Of a stretch of 64,000 nucleotides of DNA, positions 26,822 to 34,775 are shown piece after piece (the stretch's first letter is position 1; every line of letters starts with the position of its first letter). Made by a program: the position numbers and the translations under genes. The notes beneath the pieces were generated by a model that worked only from the letters and a program-made list of their open reading frames with translations, made no database searches and was not told the origin of the DNA. The stretch is from Propionibacteriales bacterium (GTDB lineage: Bacteria; Actinomycetota; Actinomycetes; Propionibacteriales; Nocardioidaceae). The stretch is from assembly GCA_026392465.1 (NCBI GenBank), contig JAPLCA010000026.1, forward strand, positions 62,001 through 126,000, given 5' to 3'.

Positions 26822-26879
26822 GCCCCTCGTCGGTGGATCTGCCACCTGTAGAGCGCTCAGAAGGTGGCGCATCCACCGC
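26822..26879. repeat. double stem CGGTGGAT/ATCCACCG with inner CCACCT/AGGTGG
   Basis: CCCCTCGTCGGTGGATC at 26823-26839 starts a two-step hairpin closed by ATCCACCG (26870-26877). The same CCCCTC-TCGGTGG ... ATCCACCGA design occurs twice at 39.4-39.6 kb, so this belongs to the same repeat family. Confidence 0.55.
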
Positions 26880-27000
26880 CGGCACGCGCAAACGCAGAAC
26901 CTTGCGTCCACAGCGCGAGCCACACCCCGAGAACCCAGACCAGGTCGCGCCCAGCCGCCCGGTCGAGGCCCTTTCGGAGACCACCCCCAGCGAAGGCCGA

Positions 27001-27217
27001 GGCAGCGCACCAGCAACCCCAGACCCCCTGCGGCAGCGCACCAGCAAGACGAGACGCCCTACGGCAGCGCACCAGCAGGACGAGACCACCCGCGGCAGCG
27101 CACCAGCAGGACGAGACCACCCGCGACAGCGCACCAGCAGGACGAGACCACCCGCGACAGCGCACCAGCAGGACGAGACCACCCGCGACAGCGCACCACC
27201 GAGCCGAGACCCCCGCA
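27001..27217. repeat. seven tandem copies of a 31-base repeat
   Basis: Units start at 27001, 27032, 27063, 27094, 27125, 27156 and 27187. Each contains GCGCACCAGCA followed by a GACGAGACCACC-like segment. Units 3-6 are nearly identical; units 1, 2 and 7 are divergent, as expected for repeats homogenised from the middle. Three diverged copies in inverse orientation lie at about 26446-26536. There are no unique spacers. Confidence 0.9.
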
Positions 27218-27225
27218 GGCGCTGC

Positions 27226-27696
27226 TCAGCCGGACTGGCTGCCCGCCTCGATGAGGACGGTGACGGTCTCGGCGACGCAGGCGGGCTTGTCCTGACCCTT
27301 GATCTCGATCTGGTGGCGGAGGGTGACCTGCTGGCCGCGGTCGGTGTCGTGGACGTCGACGACGCTGACGCGGTTGCGGATCTTCGAGCCGACCTTCACG
27401 GGGGTCATGAAGCGGACCTTGTTGAGGCCGTAGTTGACCCGCGCGACGTCGCCGGCGAAGGCGTACACCTGGGCGCCGAGGAAGGGAAGCATCGACAGCG
27501 TCAGGTAGCCGTGCGCGATGGTCGCGCCGAAGGGGCCCTGCGCGGCGCGCTCGGGGTCGACGTGGATCCACTGACGGTCACCGGTCGCGTCGGCGAAGAG
27601 GTCGATCCGCTCCTGGGAGACCTGCACCCACTCGCTCACGCCGAGCTCGGTCCCCACCGACTCGGCGACCTCCTGCCGGTCGTTCAGCACACGCAT
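27226..27696 (-). CDS. MaoC-family (R)-hydratase-like hot-dog protein
   Basis: 156 residues, ATG start. Single hot-dog fold of the MaoC type, with the hydratase-2 motif ADATGDRQWIHVDPERA (catalytic aspartate and histidine) and GPFGATIAHGYLTLSMLPF. Close to the NodN/MaoC-like enoyl-CoA hydratases of actinobacteria. It follows deoA by 20 bases on the same strand, so it may be the last gene of the nucleoside operon, although its usual substrate class is acyl-CoA. It ends only nine bases from the 31-base tandem repeats. Confidence 0.85.
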   Translation of the reverse strand: MRVLNDRQEVAESVGTELGVSEWVQVSQERIDLFADATGDRQWIHVDPERAAQGPFGATIAHGYLTLSMLPFLGAQVYAFAGDVARVNYGLNKVRFMTPVKVGSKIRNRVSVVDVHDTDRGQQVTLRHQIEIKGQDKPACVAETVTVLIEAGSQSG

Positions 27697-27716
27697 GTCT
27701 CGACCCTAGGCCATCG

Positions 27717-29000
27717 TCACTCGACGCGACCCAGCACGACGTCGCGCGGGACGAACGGGCCGGAGCCGATCTCCGCAGCGCCGTCGAGTGCCTCCAGCGC
27801 ACGCTCGAAGCGCTCCGGAGTGTCGGTGTGCAGCGTCATCAGCGGTGCACCGACGCGCACCTCGTCGCCCGGCTTGGCGTGCAGCTCGACGCCCGCGCCG
27901 GCCTGCACGTCCTCACCGGGGCGCGACCGGCCGGCGCCGAGACGCCAGGCGGCGATGCCGACGGCGAAGGCGTCGAGCGACGTGAGCACGCCGTCGGCCT
28001 GCGCCGTCACGACGTGCGTCTCGCGGGCAGTCGGCAGCGGCGCGTCCTGGTCGCCGTCCTGCGCGACGATCATCCGCCGCCAGGCGTCCATCGCGCGCCC
28101 GTCGGCGAGGGCGTCGGCGGGGTCGACGTCGCCGCGACCGGCGGCGGCCAGCATCTCGCGGGCGAGCGCGAGCGTCAGGTCCACGACGTCCGACGGTCCC
28201 CCGCCCGCCAGCACCTCGACCGACTCGCGCACCTCCAGGGCGTTGCCGGCGGTCAGGCCCAGCGGGGTCGACATGTCGGTCAGCAGAGCGACGGTCGTGA
28301 CGCCCGCGTCGGTGCCGAGCGCGACCATGGTCTCGGCCAGCTCGCGGGCGCGCGACTCGTCCTTCATGAACGCACCGGACCCGACCTTGACGTCGAGCAC
28401 GAGCGCGCCGGTGCCCTCGGCGATCTTCTTGCTCATGATCGAGCTGGCGATGAGCGGGATCGCCTCCACGGTGCCCGTGACGTCGCGCAGCGCGTAGAGC
28501 TTCTTGTCGGCGGGCGCGAGCCCCGAGCCGGCCGCGCAGATCACGGCGCCGACGTCCTCGAGCTGGGCGAACATCTCCTCGTTGCTCAGCGCCGCCCGCC
28601 AGCCGGGGATCGACTCGAGCTTGTCGAGCGTGCCGCCCGTGTGCCCGAGGCCTCGTCCCGACAGCTGCGGCACCGCGACGCCGCAGGCGGCCACGAGCGG
28701 GGCGAGCGGCAGCGTGATCTTGTCGCCGACGCCGCCCGTGGAGTGCTTGTCGGCCGTGGGCCGGCTGAGGGAGGAGAAGTCCATGCGCTCGCCGCTGGCG
28801 ATCATGGCGCCGGTCCAGCGGGAGATCTCGTCGCGGTCCATCCCGTTGAGCAGGATCGCCATGGCGAGCGCCGACATCTGCTCCGGGGCGACGACGCCGC
28901 GCGTGTAGGCGTCGACGACCCAGTCGATCTGTGCGTCGGTGAGCCGGTGCCGGTCGCGCTTGGCAGCGATGACGGCGGGGGCGTCGAACGGTTCGGTCAC
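27717..29000 (-). CDS. deoA: thymidine phosphorylase
   Basis: 427 residues from GTG 29000, overlapping the P450 stop by four bases (GTGA). Family signature SGRGLGHTGGTLDKLESIPG is intact. KHSTGGVGDKITLPLAPLVA, SIMSKKIAEGTGALVLDVKVGSGAFMK and the C-terminal beta-alpha domain (QAGAGVELHAKPGDEVRVG) are all present. Phosphorolysis of thymidine/deoxyuridine gives the base and deoxyribose-1-phosphate. Last step before sugar catabolism by DeoC; no phosphopentomutase gene is in the window. Confidence 0.93.
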   Translation of the reverse strand: MTEPFDAPAVIAAKRDRHRLTDAQIDWVVDAYTRGVVAPEQMSALAMAILLNGMDRDEISRWTGAMIASGERMDFSSLSRPTADKHSTGGVGDKITLPLAPLVAACGVAVPQLSGRGLGHTGGTLDKLESIPGWRAALSNEEMFAQLEDVGAVICAAGSGLAPADKKLYALRDVTGTVEAIPLIASSIMSKKIAEGTGALVLDVKVGSGAFMKDESRARELAETMVALGTDAGVTTVALLTDMSTPLGLTAGNALEVRESVEVLAGGGPSDVVDLTLALAREMLAAAGRGDVDPADALADGRAMDAWRRMIVAQDGDQDAPLPTARETHVVTAQADGVLTSLDAFAVGIAAWRLGAGRSRPGEDVQAGAGVELHAKPGDEVRVGAPLMTLHTDTPERFERALEALDGAAEIGSGPFVPRDVVLGRVE

Positions 29001-30199
29001 AGGGTCACCTCGAGGGACTCGTAGCCGCGCAGCACCCACGTGGGGCGGCGCGGGGCGGCGCCGTGCAGCGCGATGGTCGGGAAGCGGTCGAGCAGCCGGC
29101 GCACGGTGATCTCCAGCTCCACGCGGGCGAGGGGTGCGCCCAGGCAGAAGTGCAGGCCCATGCCGAAGCCGACGTGCGGGTTGGGGTCGCGGCCGACGTC
29201 GAAGGTGTCGGCTCGCTCGAACGCGGCGGGGTCGCGGTTGGCCGAGCCCATGAGGCACGCGACGGTCTCGCCCGCGCGCACCGTGACGCCCGCGACCTCG
29301 ACGTCCTTCGTGGCCGTCCGCTCGAACATCTGCAGCGGGGCGTCGAAGCGGATGAGCTCCTCCAGCGCGGTGGCCGCGCTGACCTCGCCGCCCGTCACCC
29401 GGGCCTGCTGGTCGGGGTGGGAGAGCAGCGCGTGCATGCCGTTGCCGAACACGTTCACCGACGCCTCGTGGCCCGCGTTGAGCAGCAGCACCACGGTCGC
29501 GACGAGCTCGTCGTCGGAGAAGCCCTTCCCCTGCTCCCTCTCGGCCAGCAGGTCGCTGACGAGGTCCTCGCCCGGCTCCGCCCGGCGCAGCGCGACCACG
29601 TCGCGCACGTACGCGGCGAACTCGCTGCTCGCCCGCACCGCTGCCGCCCGCACGTCGTCGCCGACGCCCTGCTCGTACATGTGCACGATGGCCTGCGACC
29701 AGTCGCGCAGACGCTCGTGGTCCTCACGCGGCACGCCCAGCAGGTCGGCGATGACGAACACCGGCATCGGCTCCGCGTAGCGGGCGAGCAGGTCGACGGG
29801 ACGTCCGTCCCGCAGGTCGGCCTCGAGGTCGTCGAGCATGGCGTCGGCGAGGGTCTCGATGCGCGGACCCATCCGCTCGACGTGACCGCGCGCGAACGCT
29901 CCGGCGAGGAGCCGCCGCATGCGGGTGTGCTCCGGTGGCTCGTTCTCCATGAGCTGGTTGCGGTGGAGCGTGTTGAAGGGCTCCATCTGCTCCGCCGGTT
30001 CCCAGTCGGTCCACAGCCTGCCCAGGGCGCGGTTGCGCAGCACCGCACCGACGGCGGCGTGGGTGGTGGCCACCCAACGTCCCTCGCCGCTGCGTAGCAT
30101 CGCTCCGGCGGCCCGCCACTGTGCGAGCAGCGGGTACGGGTCGTCGAGGAGTGCGGGGTCGGTGAGGTCGGGTGCGGGCAGGTCGAGCGCTGCGCTCAC
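28997..30199 (-). CDS. cytochrome P450 within the nucleoside operon
   Basis: 400 residues from GTG 30199, overlapping cdd upstream and deoA downstream by four bases each. Haem-binding loop GFGMGLHFCLGAPLARVE with the axial cysteine, ExxR motif in EELIRF, and the C-helix region ENEPPEHTRMRRLL are intact. In the I helix the usual acid-threonine pair is replaced: AGHEAS, with alanine where most P450s have threonine. No membrane anchor. Soluble bacterial class, so it needs separate ferredoxin and reductase. Substrate unknown. The tight coupling suggests a substrate or product linked to nucleosides, or a newcomer that uses this promoter. Confidence 0.92.
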   Translation of the reverse strand: MSAALDLPAPDLTDPALLDDPYPLLAQWRAAGAMLRSGEGRWVATTHAAVGAVLRNRALGRLWTDWEPAEQMEPFNTLHRNQLMENEPPEHTRMRRLLAGAFARGHVERMGPRIETLADAMLDDLEADLRDGRPVDLLARYAEPMPVFVIADLLGVPREDHERLRDWSQAIVHMYEQGVGDDVRAAAVRASSEFAAYVRDVVALRRAEPGEDLVSDLLAEREQGKGFSDDELVATVVLLLNAGHEASVNVFGNGMHALLSHPDQQARVTGGEVSAATALEELIRFDAPLQMFERTATKDVEVAGVTVRAGETVACLMGSANRDPAAFERADTFDVGRDPNPHVGFGMGLHFCLGAPLARVELEITVRRLLDRFPTIALHGAAPRRPTWVLRGYESLEVTL

Positions 30200-30669
30200 G
30201 CGGGGTTCTCCTGGTCGGAGGCGGACGGGTCGTCGAGGTGGGTGCCGTCGAGGTCGCTGCTGTCGAAGGCGTCCGGCAGCACCTGGTCCATCGTGACCAC
30301 GCCGCGGGCGGTCAGCAGCTGCATGGTCGGGCCGCCGTTCTCCCACAGGAGCTGTCGGCAGCGGCCGCAGGGCATGAGGGGACGGCCCTGGCCGTCGACG
30401 CACGCGACGGCCCGCAGACGTCCGCCGCCGGTCGCGTGCAGGGCCGAGACCATGCCGCACTCCGCGCACAGGGCGACGCCGTACGCGGCGTTCTCGACGT
30501 TGCAGCCGAGCACGACACGACCGTCGTCGACGAGCCCGGCCACGCCGACCTTGTACTGCGAGTAGGGCGCGTAGGCCCGCTGCATCACCTCGGTGGCGTA
30601 CCGGGTGAGCGCGTCCCAGTCGACGGGGTCGTCGGCGGTGCTGATGCCGAGCCCGAACGAGCCGGCCAC
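30196..30669 (-). CDS. cdd: cytidine deaminase
   Basis: 157 residues from GTG 30669, sharing bases with the stop of the permease gene (TAGTG). Zinc-site motifs CAECGMVSAL (Cys/Glu) and PCGRCRQLL, and substrate motif GCNVENAAYG, are all present after the YAPYSQYKVGVAGL segment. It is a homotetrameric-type CDA with a C-terminal extension of about 30 acidic residues. Converts (deoxy)cytidine to (deoxy)uridine, feeding the downstream thymidine phosphorylase. Confidence 0.93.
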   Translation of the reverse strand: MAGSFGLGISTADDPVDWDALTRYATEVMQRAYAPYSQYKVGVAGLVDDGRVVLGCNVENAAYGVALCAECGMVSALHATGGGRLRAVACVDGQGRPLMPCGRCRQLLWENGGPTMQLLTARGVVTMDQVLPDAFDSSDLDGTHLDDPSASDQENPA

Positions 30670-31931
30670 TATCCCGCACTCCCCTTGCGGTACGGCTTGC
30701 CGTCCGCGGCCGGCATCCGCAGGCGCTGCGAGAACAGGGCGAGCACCAGGAGGGTGGTCAGGTACGGCGTCATGCCGGTCAGGTCCTCCGGCACCGAGCT
30801 GGTGAGGAAGTACCAGAGCGCCACGACGACGCCCAGCACCGCGGCGACCAGCGCGGACCGACGGCCGTGCTGGCGCCACTGCCACACCGCGAGCGCGACG
30901 AGGCCGACGGCCACGAGCAGCAGCAGGCCGTGGATCGTGTCGCCACCGCCGCGCAGGCGCAGCGTGTCGGTGTAGCCGAACAGGCCGGCACCGGCCAGCA
31001 GCCCGCCCGGACGCCAGTTGCCGAAGATCATGGCGGCCAGGCCGATGTAGCCTCGTCCGCCGGTCTGCCCATCGCGGAACCCGTTGGCGGCGACCAGCGC
31101 GAGGAACCCGCCCGCCAGGCCGGCGAAGGCGCCGGACGTGACGACGGCGACGAACTTGTAGCGGATGACGTCGATGCCGAGCGACTCGGCCGCCGCCGGG
31201 CTCTCGCCGACCGACCGCAGGCGCAGGCCGAACCGGGTGCGCCACAGGACGTACCAGGTGAGCGCGAACAGGGCCAACGAGATCAACGTCAGGACGCTGA
31301 GGTTCGAGACGAGGGCACGCAGGAGCGCTGCCGCGTCGGAGACCAGGAACCAGTTCTTCGCCTCGAGGTCACCGAGCGGGTCGGCGAGCGCGCTGATCGT
31401 GATCGCCGGGAGGTCGTCGACGCGCGGCGACTGCGTCTGCCCACCTCCGGGAACGCCGGTGAACGCCAGGACGGCCAGGTACTGGACGGCACCGAGGGAG
31501 ATGATGTTGATGGCGACGCCGGAGACGATGTGGTCGACGCCGAACAGGACCGTCGCGATCGCGTGCAGCAGCCCGCCCGCGGCACCCAGGAGGATCGCGC
31601 CGAGCACGCCCTGCCACGGCCCGTAGAAGTAGCCGAAGTACCCGGCACCGAACGTGCCGAGGATCATCATGCCCTCGAGGCCGATGTTGACGACGCCCGC
31701 GCGCTCGGCCCAGAGCCCGCCGAGACCGGCCAGGCCGATGGGCACGGCGGCGACCAGCGTCGCGCGCAGGGTGCCCGACGACGCGAGGTCGTCGGCGCCG
31801 GTGACGACGCGCAGCACCGCCATCAGGACGAGCAGTCCTGCCAGGCCGAGCAGCACCTTGGCGAACGAGACACGGGAGCGGCCCGCGGCGGCGGTCGGCG
31901 CCCCGCCGACCGGAGGAGTCGCGACGCTCAT
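30669..31931 (-). CDS. nucleoside ABC transporter permease (second subunit)
   Basis: 420 residues, ATG 31931 overlapping the upstream permease stop by four bases (ATGA). About nine membrane segments and the BPD_transp_2 blocks GLWAERAGVVNIGLEGMMI, GVDHIVSGVAINIISLGA and GFLALVAANGFRDGQTGGRGYIGLAAMIFG, typical of the YufQ/NupQ type permeases that work with BMP lipoproteins. The N-terminal ~20 residues are alanine/proline-rich. Partner of the adjacent permease and ATPase in nucleoside import. Confidence 0.9.
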   Translation of the reverse strand: MSVATPPVGGAPTAAAGRSRVSFAKVLLGLAGLLVLMAVLRVVTGADDLASSGTLRATLVAAVPIGLAGLGGLWAERAGVVNIGLEGMMILGTFGAGYFGYFYGPWQGVLGAILLGAAGGLLHAIATVLFGVDHIVSGVAINIISLGAVQYLAVLAFTGVPGGGQTQSPRVDDLPAITISALADPLGDLEAKNWFLVSDAAALLRALVSNLSVLTLISLALFALTWYVLWRTRFGLRLRSVGESPAAAESLGIDVIRYKFVAVVTSGAFAGLAGGFLALVAANGFRDGQTGGRGYIGLAAMIFGNWRPGGLLAGAGLFGYTDTLRLRGGGDTIHGLLLLVAVGLVALAVWQWRQHGRRSALVAAVLGVVVALWYFLTSSVPEDLTGMTPYLTTLLVLALFSQRLRMPAADGKPYRKGSAG

Positions 31932-33046
31932 CCCGTGACCTCCTTGCTCGTGGAGCCTGTTCGTCGCTCCGCGTCGAGGGCGGCGGCGACCTGGCGCTGC
32001 TCGAGGCGCACCCCGTAGCGGCGCACCACCTCGTACGCGATGACGACCGTCAGCACGATGACACCCTGCGTGATCTTGACGATGTCGGGCGACACGTCCT
32101 GCACGATCTGCAGCGGGTTGGACTGCTCGTCGAGGAAGGCGAACAGCAGCGCGCCGAGGGCGATGCCGACGGGGTGGTTGCGTCCGAGCAGCGCGATCGC
32201 GATGCCGGCGAAGCCCAGCCCGGACTGGAAGGTCGAGCCGTAGGCGAACGCCTCGCCGAACAGGATCGGCAGGCCCACCAGGCCGGCGGCGGCGCCGGAG
32301 AGCAGCATCGAGACGAGGATCATCTTCTTGACGTCGATGCCGGACGCCACGGCGGCGGTCTCCGAGAGCCCGGTCGCCCGCAGGTCGAAGCCGAACCGGG
32401 TCTTGTTGATGACGAGCCAGTACACGACGCCGACGACGATCGCGATGAACACGAAGCCGTACACCTGGTTCGGCGCGCCGGGGAAGAGCGTGAAGCCGGG
32501 GATGCGGCTGCCCTCCGGGATCTCCTTCGTCGCGGTGATGTTCGAGCCGGGGTCGTCGACGGCCGCCTTGCGCAGCAGGAAGGCGACGAGGGCCGTGGCG
32601 ATGGCGTTGAGCATGATCGTCGAGATCACCTCCGAGACGCCACGGGTCACGCGGAGCAGGCCCGCGATGCCAGCCCAGGCGGCACCCACGAGCATCGCGG
32701 CCAGGATGGCGGCGGCCGTGTTGAGCCAGCCCGGCAGCCACGCCTCGCCGGCCACGACCGCCGCGGCGAACGACGCCACGCGGTACTGGCCGTCGACGCC
32801 GATGTTGAAGAGGTTCATCCGGAAGCCGATGGCCACCGCGACGCCCGACAGGTAGTAGACGGTGGCGCTGTTGACGATGTTCGTCAGGCCGCGGGCTTCG
32901 GGGATGCTGAGGATCTGCCCCCACACCCCGCCGACGGAGTCGCCGGCCACCACGAGCACGAGGCTCGTGATCAGGAAGGCCGCCACGAGGGCGAGCGCGG
33001 GTGCCGCGAGCGCGAGGCCGAGGCGCTTGAGTCGCTGGTCGGTCAT
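31928..33046 (-). CDS. nucleoside ABC transporter permease (first subunit)
   Basis: 372 residues, ATG 33046 overlapping the ATPase stop by four bases. Hydrophobic protein with about eight to nine spans; GVAVAIGFRMNLFNIGVDGQ and LLRVTRGVSEVISTIMLNAI match YufP/NupP-type permeases. It pairs with the downstream permease as a heterodimeric channel. C-terminal 35 residues are charged and cytoplasmic. Confidence 0.9.
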   Translation of the reverse strand: MTDQRLKRLGLALAAPALALVAAFLITSLVLVVAGDSVGGVWGQILSIPEARGLTNIVNSATVYYLSGVAVAIGFRMNLFNIGVDGQYRVASFAAAVVAGEAWLPGWLNTAAAILAAMLVGAAWAGIAGLLRVTRGVSEVISTIMLNAIATALVAFLLRKAAVDDPGSNITATKEIPEGSRIPGFTLFPGAPNQVYGFVFIAIVVGVVYWLVINKTRFGFDLRATGLSETAAVASGIDVKKMILVSMLLSGAAAGLVGLPILFGEAFAYGSTFQSGLGFAGIAIALLGRNHPVGIALGALLFAFLDEQSNPLQIVQDVSPDIVKITQGVIVLTVVIAYEVVRRYGVRLEQRQVAAALDAERRTGSTSKEVTG

Positions 33047-34629
33047 GCGACGTCTCCTGCTGCGTCGTCGCCGGCGCCGGTCATGGCGGAGCCGAGCTGC
33101 TGGGGGGTCACGGTCGCCGGGTCGAACGCGCCGGGGACGAGACGGCCGCGCAGGATGACGCGGATGGTGTCGGACAGGCCGATGAGCTCGTCGAGGTCGG
33201 CGGAGATGAGCAGCACCGCCAGGCCGTCGCGTCGGGCCCGCTTGATGTGGTCCCAGATCGCGGCCTGGGCGCCGACGTCGACGCCGCGCGTCGGGTGGGC
33301 GGCGACGAGCAGGCTCGGCTCACCGGTCATCTCACGACCGATGATGAGCTTCTGCTGGTTGCCACCCGACAGCGCCCTGGCCAGCACGTCGATGCCGGGC
33401 GTGCGGACGTCGTACTCCTCGACGATGCGCTGGGTGTCGGTGCGCGCGCCCTTGCGGTCGATGAACGGCCCCGAGACGTTGGGCTCGCGTGTCTGGTGGC
33501 CGAGCACCCGGTTCTCCCAGAGCGGCGCGTCGAGCAGCAGCGCGTGACGGTGCCGGTCCTCGGGGATGTAGCCGATGCCGGCCTCCCGGCGTCGGCGCGT
33601 CGACAGCCCGCCGAGGTCGGCACCGAAGAGGCGCACGGAGCCGGTGGCACCGGGCCGCATGCCCATGATCGCCTCGACGAGCTCCGCCTGACCGTTGCCC
33701 TCGACACCGGCCACGCCGAGGATCTCGCCACGGTGGATGGTCAGGTCGACGTCGGACAGCAGCGGACGGCCGCCGGTGCCGGCGAGCCCGGCCGTCGGTG
33801 CGGGCAGCGTCAGGTCGCGGACCTCGAGGACGGGCTGGTCCGTCACGGTCGACGTCTCGGTGCTGGGGCTCGGCAGCTCGGAGCCGACCATCAGCTCGGC
33901 CAGCTGGCGCGAGGTGACGCCGGCGGCGGGGCGGGTGTCGACGGTCGTGCCACGGCGCACGACCGTGACCGTGTCCGCGACCGACAGCACCTCGTCGAGC
34001 TTGTGGGAGATGAAGATGACCGCGAGGCCCTCGGCCTTCAGCTCGCGCAGGTTGTCGAAGAGCTCGTCGACCTCCTGCGGGACCAGCACGGCCGTCGGCT
34101 CGTCGAGGATGATCACCGACGCGCCGCGGTAGAGCACCTTGAGGATCTCGATGCGCTGGCGTGCGCCGACGCCGAGGTCCTCGACGAGCACGTCGGGGTC
34201 GACGTCGAGGCCGTACGCCTCGGACAGGCGCCGGATCTCCGCGCGCGCCGCGTCGCCGATGCCGTGCAGCTTCTCGGCACCCAGCACGACGTTCTCGAGC
34301 ACCGTGAAGTTGTCGGCCAGCATGAAGTGCTGGAAGACCATGCCCACGCCGGCGCCGATCGCGTCCGACGGGGAGCCCAGGTCGACGGGGCGGCCGTGGA
34401 TCTCGATCGTCCCGGAGTCCGGCTTCTGGACGCCGTAGAGGATCTTCATGAGCGTCGACTTGCCGGCGCCGTTCTCGCCGACGATGGCGTGCACGGTGCC
34501 GCGGCGGACGTCGATGTCGATGTCGTGGTTGGCGATGACGCCCGGGAACGTCTTGCCGATGCCCCGCAGCCGGACGACGACGTCGCCGGTCTCGGGGTTC
34601 GTGGTGCCGTCGGGGACGGACGTGGTCAC
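33043..34629 (-). CDS. nucleoside ABC transporter ATP-binding protein (two domains)
   Basis: 528 residues from GTG 34629, with GAGGAG upstream; the frame is open further but begins at this site by homology. Two ATPase domains in tandem: the first with Walker A GENGAGKSTLMK and Walker B VIILDEPTAVL, and a non-canonical signature (VGARQRIEI); the second with a degenerate P-loop GVEGNGQAELVE and intact LSGGNQQKLIIGRE. This is the RbsA/YufO arrangement used for sugar and nucleoside import. Order: BMP lipoprotein, ATPase, permease, permease. Confidence 0.92.
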   Translation of the reverse strand: MTTSVPDGTTNPETGDVVVRLRGIGKTFPGVIANHDIDIDVRRGTVHAIVGENGAGKSTLMKILYGVQKPDSGTIEIHGRPVDLGSPSDAIGAGVGMVFQHFMLADNFTVLENVVLGAEKLHGIGDAARAEIRRLSEAYGLDVDPDVLVEDLGVGARQRIEILKVLYRGASVIILDEPTAVLVPQEVDELFDNLRELKAEGLAVIFISHKLDEVLSVADTVTVVRRGTTVDTRPAAGVTSRQLAELMVGSELPSPSTETSTVTDQPVLEVRDLTLPAPTAGLAGTGGRPLLSDVDLTIHRGEILGVAGVEGNGQAELVEAIMGMRPGATGSVRLFGADLGGLSTRRRREAGIGYIPEDRHRHALLLDAPLWENRVLGHQTREPNVSGPFIDRKGARTDTQRIVEEYDVRTPGIDVLARALSGGNQQKLIIGREMTGEPSLLVAAHPTRGVDVGAQAAIWDHIKRARRDGLAVLLISADLDELIGLSDTIRVILRGRLVPGAFDPATVTPQQLGSAMTGAGDDAAGDVA

Positions 34630-34709
34630 GCAGCACTCCTCTGCGGAGGGCCCGACCGTCGGCCGGGCGAGGGGGAGCAGGGGTCGAACAGGTCGGACGA
34701 ACGGCTCAC

Positions 34710-34743
34710 GGTCCGGCCCCACGCTCGCGCGCAGGGCCGGACC
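34710..34743 (-). terminator. stem-loop between the lipoprotein and ATPase genes
   Basis: GGTCCGGCCC (34710-34719) and GGGCCGGACC (34734-34743) form a perfect 10-bp stem with a 14-base loop in the 146-base gap. In binding-protein transporters such hairpins limit read-through or protect the upstream mRNA, so that the lipoprotein is made in excess. Confidence 0.6.
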
Positions 34744-34775
34744 GCGTCAAGCCGTCAGGATCGCAGGGATCCTCG

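Larger units (their letters stand above)
26356..27225. repeat. gene-free ~870-base region: large imperfect inverted element
   Basis: No convincing gene lies between the ALDH operon and maoC; frames on both strands give proline/arginine-rich repeats. From about 26443 to 27217 the DNA is an imperfect inverted repeat. The left arm (26443-26652) carries about three copies of a 31-base unit and then a ~130-base block. The right arm carries the same block inverted (about 26885-27020) and seven 31-base units (27001-27217). Between the arms lie a perfect hairpin (26763-26812) and a copy of a dispersed palindromic repeat (26629-26770). No transposase or terminal duplication is seen. Confidence 0.75.

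Noticed and set aside
27001-27217. CRISPR array
   Set aside because: The 31-base units are contiguous and repeat in full, with no unique spacers, and no cas genes are nearby.
26496-27295. Several short and medium frames in the repeat region, some with similar peptides
   Set aside because: Similar peptides arise from inverted and tandem DNA repeats; no start sites with ribosome-binding sequences and no domain features.
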